A stretch of DNA of 64,000 nt from Fibrobacter sp. (lineage in GTDB: Bacteria; Fibrobacterota; Fibrobacteria; Fibrobacterales; Fibrobacteraceae): contig JAKSIB010000012.1 in the NCBI GenBank assembly GCA_024399065.1, positions 35,171 to 99,170 on the forward strand, given 5' to 3'. A program made the translations under genes and the position numbers. The notes under the pieces are model-generated. The model saw only the letters and a list, made by a program, of their open reading frames with translations, was not told where the DNA came from and ran no database searches. Below, one piece after another: positions 40,985-49,843 of this stretch. Positions within the stretch are counted from its first letter, which is position 1; the number at the start of each line of letters is the position of its first letter.

Positions 40985-43900
40985 GTGAAAATTTTAAGCT
41001 CCTATATTCGTTTTGTTGCTGCGATGGCGTTGCTTGCAATGCCGTCCTTTGCGGCCAAGATTGTTGAAGATTCCAGGACGAAATTTATTCTTGATGACGA
41101 AGTCCTGGAGTCTAGCACCCATGCTTGCGAAAATGGCTCAAAGAAAGAAGGACGCTACCTTCCGGAACGCGCACTCTACCTTGATGACAACGCGGTCCCT
41201 TACAGAAATTACTTTGTTGCTCTGCCTTCAAATAATGCACCATCAGTTTCCGTAATAGATTTGAAAACGGTTGCCTTGGGCAAAGCCTATTGCAAGGATG
41301 TGCCGCTGAATTATTTGCCGGTGACTGCGTCGACTCCGGTTTACAAAGACGGTCTTTGGATAACCGAAGTTCGTGTCCCGCTCATTTTGCAACAGGGTGC
41401 TTCTGCTTCGATTCGCAAGAGCTTTAGACTTCGAGTTGATTTCAACGGAACTGCAAATGGCGTCAATCCGGGAAAAAGAGCTCTGTCTCGCGTAGAAAAC
41501 CAGGCTGGAGCCTCTCGTTTCGGTGTTTCGCAGACGACTCTCCGTAAGGGCCTTCGTAAAGCCGCTGCGGATCAAATGGCTAATGTTTCCCTTCTTGCAG
41601 AATTCATTCTTGGTGATAAAAATATTGCCACTTTTTCTGAAGACGGTGTTTATGCCGTAGAATATAAGACCATCCGTAATGCTTTGGCTTCTAAGCTGCG
41701 TCAAGGTGAACTTGAAGGCGTCAAGGTGGATGAAATCTGCCTGTTTGGCGCTTCTCCAGATACGTTGGCTGATATGGGACCTAACGAGGCTCTGCGCAAT
41801 CCTAATCAGCTGTTTGAAATGCCTATTGAAATTAGGGACCACTCCTCTGACGGTTCTTCGCCTGATGGTATTTTCGGTAATGGCGACTCTCTGATCTTTG
41901 TGGGCTATGGCAATGCTTTCTGGAAGCGTTTTGATAAGGAGGATCCGTCTTTTGTTAATGGAAAGATGGACTATTTCCATTCTTACTCTCCTTATTCCTA
42001 CTACCAGCACTTTGTGTTTGGCCGAAAGGTCGGTGGAAAAGGTCTTCGCCTGAAGGATAAGCTTAAGGCTCCTGCAGCATTCGGAAAGAATGTAGAATGG
42101 ATGCGCTATGTTCGTGCGGAAAAGGATGTTCTTCTTCGTGATACTTATTATGGTCGATCTCTGAATTGGGAGTCTTCTTCCGGCAAGGAATGGTTCTGGT
42201 TGTGGCATGACAGAGGTGAAGTCACGGAAGTGCCTTCGTCAGTTTTGAATACCTCGGAAACGGTGAACTTGCCTGGCATGGTCAAGGATGGCCGCCAGTA
42301 TGTCGGCGTAACATTCTTCCCCCATCGATCCTTGTATGCTATGGGTGAGGGGGTAAACCAGACCCCGGACAAAAGGCTGTCTTCCAAGAGCTATGAAGAG
42401 CGAATGAGTAGAATTCGTTTTGCCTTTGATGTGAACGGCGCTTCTGCGGATTCTTCAACATTGACTCTTTTGCCTGCTGGAAATTATAGGGTTGATAATC
42501 CTAACTTGAAATCCTCTGGAAATGAATATTCCATGACGATGCAGAAGAACGATCGTCAGTATGACCGCTTTGATGGCTATACTGTAGCGTACCAATGGAA
42601 TCCTGTCGTGGATAGTGCTGAATGGCTTCTTCCGGGAGCGGTTTCTGGAGTTATTAAAATTCCAGTAGAGTCTGGTGTTCAAGTGATGAAGTTCAAGAAT
42701 TACCAGCCGATGGGACTTCTCTCTGTGACTGACGGCTTTGCGAAGGACAGTGTTTCTGCAGACGATGACGTCCGCTACCTTGCTTACCGTGAGAAGGCTT
42801 ATCGTTCGACATTGGACGTTTCGGGCTTGGACAAAAAGCATGAGAATGTGCTTTCCGACTTGACCTCCCCTAATTCAAAATTGGAGTATTTGATTATTGC
42901 TCCTGAAGAATTGCTGGACGGTGCTGTTGCCTTGGCCGAATTCCGTTCTGGAGGATCCGCTGTTTCTACAATTCCCACGACGGTTGTAGCCGTTGAGGAC
43001 ATTTATAGGCGCTACACGGCGGGCCGACTTTCCCCGGTGGCAATCCGAAACTACATATCCTACGTTTATTCTGTATGTCCGAACTTGAAATATGTTCTTT
43101 TGGCCGGGGCTGGCAATTACGACTATCGTGGCTCAAATGGCAAATTGAATAGAAATCTGGTTCCTCCTTTTGAAAAGGAATCTGCCGTAACGGAAGACTT
43201 CTACGCTGCCCTGGATTCGGGTGAAATTGTAGGCTACGGAACTTACGACCTTGATGTTGCTGTTGGTCGTTTGCCTGTGCTTGACATGGACGAATTCAAC
43301 AATTACCTGGAAAAGGTCAAGGAGTACGAGAAGCTTGGCGTGATGGATTATTCCGATTGGCGTTCAACTTTGCTGATGACCGCAGACGATGCGAAAAATT
43401 CCGGTAAACAAGATAACTCCAAACATTCTGAAGTTCAAGAATTCGTTGCCAATGCTATCGATAGTCTGGCTGCGAGAAAGAAGCAGCGTTGGAACATGAA
43501 GAAAGTGTATCTCCTGGATTATCCGGAAGATGCTGCTGGCCAGAAAAAGGAAGCCGCAGATGACTTTATAAATGTCCTGAATCAAGGAGCCTTGTTTGCG
43601 ACCTATTTTGGTCATGGTTCCAAGATTGAATGGGCATCGGAAGGCTTGCTGAAGTCTAGCTACGTCGCTCGACTGAGCAACAAGAAACGCTACACCATTC
43701 TTGGTTCGTTCTCTTGTACTGTAGGCCGTTTTGATGAAGGCAATACCCGCTCGCTTTCCGAAGAGTTCATGGTGGCTTCTGGTGTCGGCTCCATTGCTTC
43801 TGTTGGTGCGACCCGAGAAACGTTTAAGGATACGAACAGGTCTTTTGCATTGACGTTTATGCTGGGTGCCTTAAGTGGAGACAACCAGTACCTTGGTGAT

Positions 43901-45103
43901 GCTCTCTTTAAAACGAAGCTTACTGCCGGGACCGCTTACTCTGACACTAGATACGAATACGAAAAGTACGTGCTGATTGGGGAACCTGTAATCAAGTTGC
44001 CTCAGTCAACTTTGCCCGTGAAGTTCGATCAGAAAATTGATACCCTGAAGGCCTTGGATAAAATGAAGTTGTCAGGCTCTGTCGACGGCCTGCGCGACGG
44101 CTTTGTCAATCTGGTTATTACGGAAGGTCGTACGGAAAAGCGCCTGGACCTGCAAGTGACGAAGTTGGTTTCTCGTGATTCGTTGCCCCCGCTTGAGGTG
44201 AATGATACCATTGATGTTTCCTATGAAGGAAACTTGGTTTTCTCCGAAGAAATCCCTGTAAAGAACGGTCGCTTTGAAACGGAATTTATTACACCGCGCA
44301 AACTTTCTTTTGGTGATACTGCCGCAGAAATGAGGGCTTGGGCTTATTCTACGAACAGTCCTGTTGTTGGCCGTGATTGGAAAAATGGAATCGTGATTGC
44401 TGGGGTTTCCTCCTATGCGGATTCTTTGAAGGATACGGTTCCTCCGACGATTCAAATCCAGTCTTGCTACAACGACGGCTTTGCTACGGATTTCTATAAC
44501 GGCCAGGAAGTAAAGTTGCAGAGCCCCGCTTGCCTGCAGGTCGTTGTTTCTGATTCTACAGCTCTTGACTTTAGGGAGCAGGCCGATGAAGGCTTGTCAC
44601 TTGAGATCCTTGGCGTCTTGGATCCGTTCCATCCCAGTCCGTTCCTGGAACAGAATTCTAAGCGTGCCAAGGTAAGAATGAACTTCTCTTCGGAACAGTA
44701 TCCTGCAGGAAAGTACTTGTTTAAGGTTCGTGCGCAGGATGTCCTGGGCAATTCCAGCGTTAAAATGGTGAACCTTGAAATTACCGAAGGTATGGTTGCC
44801 GGCCTCGCTGATGTTTTCAATGCGCCCAATCCCATGGGGAAGAAGGGAACGAACTTCTACTTTAAGAATTTGGCCGTAAATAATTCGTCCAAGGTGAACA
44901 TTTTCATCTATAACCAGAACGGAAAACTGGTACAGGTGTTGAAAAATGTAGAATCCGGCGTTCATTGGAATGGCCGTGATATGCATGGTCGTTTGTTGGC
45001 AAATGGTCTTTATCATTATGTTGTGCGCAGTGAAGTTTCTGCTGCCGGAAATTCTGGTAAAAAGACCTGGACAAAGAAACAAAAATTGTTGATTTCGAGG
45101 TAA
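40985..45103 (+). CDS. C25 family cysteine peptidase, PorU-like T9SS sortase candidate
   Basis: A 1372-aa exported protein (signal peptide ends near SFA-AK). The gingipain-type catalytic domain spans roughly residues 640-1020. His877 in YFGHGS and Cys911 in GSFSCTVGRFD form the catalytic dyad, and VLIGEPVIKLP closes the domain. The C-terminus (FNAPNPMGKKG...IYNQNGKLV...WNGRDMHGRLLANGLYHYVV) resembles a FlgD-like/T9SS module. In T9SS bacteria PorU is the C25 sortase that removes C-terminal signals of cargo. GTG 40985 is preferred; TATTTT lies 6 nt before it, so the message may be leaderless. Confidence 0.82.
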   Translation: MKILSSYIRFVAAMALLAMPSFAAKIVEDSRTKFILDDEVLESSTHACENGSKKEGRYLPERALYLDDNAVPYRNYFVALPSNNAPSVSVIDLKTVALGKAYCKDVPLNYLPVTASTPVYKDGLWITEVRVPLILQQGASASIRKSFRLRVDFNGTANGVNPGKRALSRVENQAGASRFGVSQTTLRKGLRKAAADQMANVSLLAEFILGDKNIATFSEDGVYAVEYKTIRNALASKLRQGELEGVKVDEICLFGASPDTLADMGPNEALRNPNQLFEMPIEIRDHSSDGSSPDGIFGNGDSLIFVGYGNAFWKRFDKEDPSFVNGKMDYFHSYSPYSYYQHFVFGRKVGGKGLRLKDKLKAPAAFGKNVEWMRYVRAEKDVLLRDTYYGRSLNWESSSGKEWFWLWHDRGEVTEVPSSVLNTSETVNLPGMVKDGRQYVGVTFFPHRSLYAMGEGVNQTPDKRLSSKSYEERMSRIRFAFDVNGASADSSTLTLLPAGNYRVDNPNLKSSGNEYSMTMQKNDRQYDRFDGYTVAYQWNPVVDSAEWLLPGAVSGVIKIPVESGVQVMKFKNYQPMGLLSVTDGFAKDSVSADDDVRYLAYREKAYRSTLDVSGLDKKHENVLSDLTSPNSKLEYLIIAPEELLDGAVALAEFRSGGSAVSTIPTTVVAVEDIYRRYTAGRLSPVAIRNYISYVYSVCPNLKYVLLAGAGNYDYRGSNGKLNRNLVPPFEKESAVTEDFYAALDSGEIVGYGTYDLDVAVGRLPVLDMDEFNNYLEKVKEYEKLGVMDYSDWRSTLLMTADDAKNSGKQDNSKHSEVQEFVANAIDSLAARKKQRWNMKKVYLLDYPEDAAGQKKEAADDFINVLNQGALFATYFGHGSKIEWASEGLLKSSYVARLSNKKRYTILGSFSCTVGRFDEGNTRSLSEEFMVASGVGSIASVGATRETFKDTNRSFALTFMLGALSGDNQYLGDALFKTKLTAGTAYSDTRYEYEKYVLIGEPVIKLPQSTLPVKFDQKIDTLKALDKMKLSGSVDGLRDGFVNLVITEGRTEKRLDLQVTKLVSRDSLPPLEVNDTIDVSYEGNLVFSEEIPVKNGRFETEFITPRKLSFGDTAAEMRAWAYSTNSPVVGRDWKNGIVIAGVSSYADSLKDTVPPTIQIQSCYNDGFATDFYNGQEVKLQSPACLQVVVSDSTALDFREQADEGLSLEILGVLDPFHPSPFLEQNSKRAKVRMNFSSEQYPAGKYLFKVRAQDVLGNSSVKMVNLEITEGMVAGLADVFNAPNPMGKKGTNFYFKNLAVNNSSKVNIFIYNQNGKLVQVLKNVESGVHWNGRDMHGRLLANGLYHYVVRSEVSAAGNSGKKTWTKKQKLLISR

Positions 45104-45105
45104 AT

Positions 45106-46038
45106 ATGGATTTGAGAGAAAAGCCGGGCAAGGTTCAAACAGTAATGGAATTGTTGCTCCGTTTCCGTTTGATTTCTGTTGTGGCGATTGTTGTTGCTAC
45201 TGCGGCTTTTGTCGCTACCAAATGGCAAGAAATTGTGAGCTTGCCCCTGGGCGCTTCTGAAGCTTTGGGAATGTGGATTGCTGAAATTGAGGATGTGGCC
45301 TCTGTGTGGGCTTCGGCCCAGTATTTGGCGGTCGCTGGCATCGCTGCGGTGGTTCTGTTCTTTGTCTTTGGCGGAATTCGCAGTGGCTTTGCTTCCATCG
45401 TTTCCTTTGGTCTTGCTTTTGGGGCTTTGTTCCTGCTGGGCGGCAACGAGGAAATGCCGCTGATGATGATGGGAGGCTTGGCTCTGGTGGCGGCGCTGTC
45501 CATGATCGTCTTGAAGTTAAGCGTTGCTTGCGGCTTGTTCCCCTTCGTTTTGGGTTGGTGCTTCTTTAGTGGTTTAATGGCGGCATTGCCTGAGGCACTG
45601 GAGCCCAGCTGGCGTGTTTGGGCTCTCCTTTCTGCACTTGGTTTTGCAGGCTCTATGGCACTGTCTGTTTCTGCAGGCAAGCATCTTGGTGCTGGCGTTC
45701 CCCAGGCGGGTTCCTTGGTAAAGGCAGCTAAGCAGACCCTGATGCCCATGCTTCTGTCCTCCTTTGTGGTTCTTGGAGCCTTGGCTTTTGATATGTATAC
45801 TGCCGCTATTGCGACAAATGCTGCAGGGGAGGCTTCTGAGGTGGTTGATCCTACGAACAATATTTGGGGTGCGGTCCTTTACTTCTTCGTATTTAATATC
45901 TGGTTCTTTGGATTTGTCTATCCCACCATGTCCTTTGCTCCGTGGGAGCGTCTCCGTGCTGGTTCTCGCCGAGTGGAAATGAAGGACAAGAAAAAGAAGA
46001 CTGAAAAGAAAGGCGACAAGAAGTCTTCCAAGAAGTAA
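45106..46038 (+). CDS. Polytopic membrane protein with Lys-rich tail
   Basis: A 310-aa protein with about eight hydrophobic helices rich in Ala, Gly, Leu and Met and a basic tail (KDKKKKTEKKGDKKSSKK). It starts 2 nt after the C25 peptidase stop codon with AGG 5 nt upstream, so translation may be coupled. No family is recognised. Co-transcription suggests a link with surface protein secretion or maturation (inference). Confidence 0.65.
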   Translation: MDLREKPGKVQTVMELLLRFRLISVVAIVVATAAFVATKWQEIVSLPLGASEALGMWIAEIEDVASVWASAQYLAVAGIAAVVLFFVFGGIRSGFASIVSFGLAFGALFLLGGNEEMPLMMMGGLALVAALSMIVLKLSVACGLFPFVLGWCFFSGLMAALPEALEPSWRVWALLSALGFAGSMALSVSAGKHLGAGVPQAGSLVKAAKQTLMPMLLSSFVVLGALAFDMYTAAIATNAAGEASEVVDPTNNIWGAVLYFFVFNIWFFGFVYPTMSFAPWERLRAGSRRVEMKDKKKKTEKKGDKKSSKK

Positions 46039-46085
46039 AATGGAATATTGATTGACGCTGGGCGTCGAAACGTTTGGCGGAAAAA

Positions 46086-46115
46086 GAGAACTCTCGAAAG
46101 GGAGTTTTTTTGTTT
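46086..46115 (+). terminator. Terminator after the C25 peptidase operon
   Basis: AACTC-TCGAAAG-GGAGTT followed by seven T residues; the stem is short. Confidence 0.6.
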
Positions 46116-46217
46116 TAGTGTGTATTACAAATTTTGAAAATTACAAAAATGTGTTATTTGGAAATCTTGGGTCGCAAAACCATATATTCCAAGTTGTAAT
46201 AAGAAAAATCTGAATAA

Positions 46218-46272
46218 TTTACACAAATTGTAAATGCAGATAAATTTCTTGTTCACAAAGTGTAAGTGTGAA
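46218..46272. promoter_or_regulatory. Candidate activator sites upstream of the sigma-54 promoter
   Basis: Two inverted repeats, TTTACA-N5-TGTAAA (46218-46234) and TTCACA-N9-TGTGAA (46252-46272), lie about 120-170 nt upstream of the -24/-12 element, the usual distance for enhancer-binding proteins. They do not match the classic NtrC site, so the activator is unknown. The rest of the 46115-46388 gap is AT-rich with no gene. Confidence 0.4.
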
Positions 46273-46388
46273 ATGGCTGGCGCGCAGTAGTGCCGAGAGT
46301 TCTTTTGAAAAATAAAAATCCTTGAAATTCGCTTAAAAATGACGTTTTTGCTAGCGCAAGGTTTGTGTTTTCGGTGCCTTTTTTTAAG

Positions 46389-46405
46389 TTGGCACGGTCT
46401 TTGCG
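46389..46405 (+). promoter_or_regulatory. Sigma-54 (RpoN) promoter of PII gene-amtB
   Basis: TTGGCACGGTCTTTGCG has GG (46391-46392) and GC (46403-46404) separated by 10 nt, a perfect -24/-12 promoter, 47 nt upstream of the PII gene. Control of PII-amtB by RpoN under nitrogen limitation is well established in other bacteria. Confidence 0.9.
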
Positions 46406-46452
46406 AATGGGGTGCGGAAACAAAAAAGTAAAACCCTAACAAGGACGAAAAC

Positions 46453-46794
46453 ATGAAGCTCATTACAGCTTACATTCAACCTGAAAGGCTCAATAGCGTA
46501 AAGCAGTCGCTTTATGAAGCCGAAATCTTTAAAATGTCTGTTACCAACGTTCTGGGTTGCGGCCAGCAAAAGGGTCACACTCAGGTTTATCGTGGTGTCG
46601 AAACCGAAGTTAACCTGCTGAAGAAGATTTGCATCCGTATCGCTGTGAACGACGAATACGTTCAGCCCTGCATCGACGCTATCATCAAGGGCGCACGCTC
46701 TGGCAACATCGGCGACGGCAAGATTTTCGTCACTAACCTTGAACAATGTATTCGTATCCGCACTGGTGAAACCGGCCCGGACGCTATCGGCTAA
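46453..46794 (+). CDS. PII nitrogen regulatory protein (GlnK/GlnB type) lacking Tyr51
   Basis: A 113-aa trimeric signal protein that senses 2-oxoglutarate and ATP/ADP and controls AmtB and nitrogen enzymes. The C-terminal signature [22 protein letters not shown] is intact. The T loop reads [13 protein letters not shown]: Tyr46 is kept but position 51, the uridylylated Tyr in proteobacteria, is Thr. GlnD-type uridylylation at that site is therefore excluded. It is paired with amtB (14-nt gap, AAGGAGG between), so it is GlnK-like by context. Confidence 0.92.
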   Translation: MKLITAYIQPERLNSVKQSLYEAEIFKMSVTNVLGCGQQKGHTQVYRGVETEVNLLKKICIRIAVNDEYVQPCIDAIIKGARSGNIGDGKIFVTNLEQCIRIRTGETGPDAIG

Positions 46795-46808
46795 GGAGGT
46801 AACTGAAT

Positions 46809-48143
46809 ATGTCTAGAATGCTTTCCACTTCCGCTATTCTTGTTGCAGCTCTTGCCGCATTTGCTTCCGCTGAAGAAGCTGCTCCCGCTCCCACTGTTGG
46901 CGATGCAATTTTCATGACCGAAAACATCTGGATCATGATTTCCGCCATGCTGGTGTTCATCATGGGCCTTGGCTTTGCCTGCGTTGAATCCGGTCTCTGC
47001 CGCGCAAAGAGCGCAACCAACATTTGCTTTAAGAACGTCGCTGTTCCGGCTATCGGTATTTCCGTTTACGCCGCCATCGGTTTCGGTCTCATGTACCCGG
47101 GTGAATTCAACGGCATCATCGGTTTCCGCGGCTTCGGCATCGGTGACTGGCTGAACGCTGCAAACTTCACCAGCGCTTACAACGGCCACTTCACCCTCTT
47201 CACTGACTGGCTGTTCCAGGCTATGTTCGCTGCAACTGCCGCTACCATCGTTTCCGGTGCTGTTGCTGAACGTATCAAGCTCTCCTCCTTCCTGGTGTTC
47301 ACCCTCTTCTACGTAGCCTTCGTCTACCCGATCGTTGGCTCCTGGGTATGGGGCGGCGGCTGGCTCTCTAGCTTCACTGCTTTCGGTGCTGAAGGCTTCC
47401 ACGACCTGGCTGGTTCTGAACTGGTTCACTCTGTGGGTGGCTGGGGTGCATTGGCTGGCGTGCTGATTCTCGGACCCCGTATCGGCAAGTATGTGAACGG
47501 CAAGGCTCACGCTATTCCGGCTCACAACGTTCCCCTTGCAACCATCGGTGTGTTCATCCTCTGGTTCGGTTGGTGGGGATTCAACGGTGGTTCCGCTCTC
47601 TCTGGCAACCCCTTCGATACTTCTCTCATCCTTGTGACCACAAACCTCGCTGCTGTCGCTGGCATCATCACCGCAACCGCAACTTCCTGGATCATTGCAA
47701 AGAAGCCCGATGCTACCATGGCTTTGAACGGTTGCTTGGCTGGCCTCGTAGCCATCACTGCTCCGGCTGATACTGTTAGCCCCATGAGCGCTTGGATCAT
47801 TGGTGCAATCGGTGGTGTGATCGTTGTGCTGGCTGTGTACATGTTCGAAAAGCTCCGCTTGGATGACCCGGTTGGTGCTCTCTCTGTTCACCTTGTCAAC
47901 GGTATCTGGGGTACTCTCGCTGTCGGTCTCTTTGACTACACCGGTCGCTTCAACGTTGCAACTCAGGCTCTCGGCGTAGTTGCTTACGCAATCCCCTGCT
48001 TCCTCTCTGCATGCTTGATCTTCATCGTCATCAAGAAGACTATGGGTCTCCGCGTCAGCGAAAAGGAAGAACTGAAGGGCCTTGACCTTGCCGAACACGG
48101 TCAGGAATCTTACGGTGGCTTCCAGATCTTTAGCAACACCTAA
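46809..48143 (+). CDS. amtB: Ammonium transporter AmtB
   Basis: A 444-aa trimeric ammonium channel with about eleven helices and an N-terminal signal sequence (MSRMLSTSAILVAALAAFASA). Family signatures include ENIWIMISAMLVFIMGLGFACVESGLCRAKSA and the twin-His pair in LVHSVGGWGALAG and HLVNGIWGTLAVG. The C-terminal cytoplasmic tail (LRVSEKEELKGLDLAEHGQESYGGFQ) is the part that interacts with PII. It is co-transcribed with the PII gene from the sigma-54 promoter. Confidence 0.96.
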   Translation: MSRMLSTSAILVAALAAFASAEEAAPAPTVGDAIFMTENIWIMISAMLVFIMGLGFACVESGLCRAKSATNICFKNVAVPAIGISVYAAIGFGLMYPGEFNGIIGFRGFGIGDWLNAANFTSAYNGHFTLFTDWLFQAMFAATAATIVSGAVAERIKLSSFLVFTLFYVAFVYPIVGSWVWGGGWLSSFTAFGAEGFHDLAGSELVHSVGGWGALAGVLILGPRIGKYVNGKAHAIPAHNVPLATIGVFILWFGWWGFNGGSALSGNPFDTSLILVTTNLAAVAGIITATATSWIIAKKPDATMALNGCLAGLVAITAPADTVSPMSAWIIGAIGGVIVVLAVYMFEKLRLDDPVGALSVHLVNGIWGTLAVGLFDYTGRFNVATQALGVVAYAIPCFLSACLIFIVIKKTMGLRVSEKEELKGLDLAEHGQESYGGFQIFSNT

Positions 48144-48166
48144 TCTTTAAAGCCATAATAAAAACC

Positions 48167-48203
48167 AGAACCTCGCCTCGAATGGGGCGGGGTTCTTTTT
48201 TTT
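48167..48203 (+). terminator. Rho-independent terminator of PII gene-amtB
   Basis: AGAACC-CGCC pairs with GGCG-GGTTCT around TCGAATG, followed by a long T run. Confidence 0.85.
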
Positions 48204-48999
48204 ATTGACAGTCGTCGATAATGAATTGGCTTAAGCTTGACCAGCTGGGGTCTGTGTAGGAATTGTTCCCGTTGGGTTGTTCCGTGCGGGAAAGCTCCAA
48301 GCTACAGATGCGCGATCCAGAATCCGTGGTGATGAATCTACCGGATTCAGAGTAGCAGCTTTGTTCAAACGTGTCTATGGTTACCATGTCACTGGAATTC
48401 AAGACCTTGTTGACGAAGGTTCCGCTTACAGTGACCTTGTAGCTTGTGGTTCCGTTGACATTGTTTTCGCAGGAAATGCTTTCCTTTGATTCTTCAAGCG
48501 TATAAGTGATTTCACCCTTATCCGTTTTGAAGCTGATGGTTGTGTCCACCGGCGTGATGGGGCTTCCTATGGGCCCTTCTACATCGGTTAGGTTACCGTT
48601 TAACTGGTTCCCAGTTGTAGCCATGTCGACGAAGTCTTCCCATACCAATGTGCTAGTGGAGGGGTCGTGAGCAGGATCGTCATCAGCAACAGAACTGCTT
48701 GAGACCGTGGAAGTTCCGCTGCTGGGACTAATTGAAAGGCTGCTGCTGGACAACGGAATAATATCTTCGTTGCCGGAGCTCGGTATGTCGGGGGTTGTCT
48801 GAACGTCCTTCGAAGAACTTGAGTGCGAAGCCTGGCTGGAACTTGATTCGTTGTCGTCATTTCCAACGGCAATGGTGTTTTCCTGCTCGTCAGTGCCTGC
48901 GACTTGATTCTCGGAACATGCGAAAAAGGAGGTGGATAGGCAAAGGCAGATTGCTGCCGGAATGGCCGCAGAAATATGTTTTGATTTTCTCGGGAACAT
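48202..48999 (-). CDS. Lipoprotein with Ser-rich linker, paired with TIGR02147 gene
   Basis: A 265-aa lipoprotein (lipobox FFAC near residue 28). Residues ~45-115 are a low-complexity Ser/Asp-rich linker (SSSSQASHSSSS, LSSSSLSISPSSG) typical of Fibrobacter surface lipoproteins. The last ~130 residues form a small beta-rich domain with five Cys (SISCENN, QSCYSES, RICSLEL, final DDCQ). Function unknown. It follows the TIGR02147 gene after 12 nt, with AGGAGA before the ATG. Confidence 0.75.
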   Translation of the reverse strand: MFPRKSKHISAAIPAAICLCLSTSFFACSENQVAGTDEQENTIAVGNDDNESSSSQASHSSSSKDVQTTPDIPSSGNEDIIPLSSSSLSISPSSGTSTVSSSSVADDDPAHDPSTSTLVWEDFVDMATTGNQLNGNLTDVEGPIGSPITPVDTTISFKTDKGEITYTLEESKESISCENNVNGTTSYKVTVSGTFVNKVLNSSDMVTIDTFEQSCYSESGRFITTDSGSRICSLELSRTEQPNGNNSYTDPSWSSLSQFIIDDCQ

Positions 49000-49011
49000 T
49001 TCGCCTATCTC

Positions 49012-49827
49012 CTAAATTTTTTCAGTTAGTGGGAACAACTGTAAATTTAATCGATAAACACGGTCTATGTCTTGGCACTTGTTTGCAATAGCTATGATTT
49101 TCTTGCGGCAAGCCGTCAATTCCTGAACAATTTGCTTATAGGTTTCCGCGTCAATGCCCATGGTAACCCCGGAAATGTTCCTTTCATCGGTGCCCACTTT
49201 GTCCAAAGCTTCCCTTGCCAGGTCAATCATCTGTCTGTTCATGGATCGGATTGCCAGGGGGATAGCTTCTCCGGAACCGGTAATGGCCTTGTCTGTCTGT
49301 TCGTAGGTGTTGGTACCTGTTTCGCGAAGGAGATTTGCCTTGACCAGGAATGCCAAGGATTCTCGGACGTGCTGTGCGGAGAACGTATGCTTGATTTTCT
49401 TGGTGATTTCGTTGGGGAGGGCGCCTGGCATAAGTGGAGCCAGTTCACGGACAATGGAGTTGACTGCAGAATCGTAGTAGGCGAAGGTTTCGGCGTTCAA
49501 TACGCGGACTCGCTGCTCCGAAGCGATTTGGGTCATTTCGTTAAAGAATACGCTTTTCTTTTTATCGTCCTTGGCGTTGCCGAATTCCACCAAATTTACG
49601 AAGTAGTCGTGCTCTGCACCTGTGTAACCCATGGCTGCAGCCACCTTAGGAATACCAACGCGACTCAAGGAACTCTTGCCATCGCATACCAGCTTCAAGT
49701 AGGAGGGAGAGGCGAAGCCCGCAGCCTTGGAAAAGTCGCGCCAGGTAAAGGCGGACTTTTTCTTGCGGTCCTTGTAATAGTCCATCATACAGACTCGGTA
49801 ATCTTGGTATTCAAAAACAGGCTTCAT
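49012..49827 (-). CDS. TIGR02147 family protein
   Basis: A 271-aa paralogue of the protein at 32047-32871. Shared features are EYQDYRVCMMDYYKDRK at the N-terminus, FTWRDFSKAAGFASPSYLKLV (helix-turn-helix-like), ERNISGVTMGI and a terminal DRVYRLNLQLFPL. It is flanked by lipoprotein genes on both sides (16 nt after the upstream one, 12 nt before the downstream one), so it is the middle of a three-gene operon. A regulatory role is inferred from the fold only. Confidence 0.85.
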   Translation of the reverse strand: MKPVFEYQDYRVCMMDYYKDRKKKSAFTWRDFSKAAGFASPSYLKLVCDGKSSLSRVGIPKVAAAMGYTGAEHDYFVNLVEFGNAKDDKKKSVFFNEMTQIASEQRVRVLNAETFAYYDSAVNSIVRELAPLMPGALPNEITKKIKHTFSAQHVRESLAFLVKANLLRETGTNTYEQTDKAITGSGEAIPLAIRSMNRQMIDLAREALDKVGTDERNISGVTMGIDAETYKQIVQELTACRKKIIAIANKCQDIDRVYRLNLQLFPLTEKI

Positions 49828-49843
49828 AATTTTTGTCTGGTTA

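Noticed and set aside
46791..48098. 435-aa minus-strand frame
   Set aside because: Antisense to amtB; its composition (Asp/Glu/His/Ser-rich) is what a reversed membrane-protein gene with biased third positions gives.
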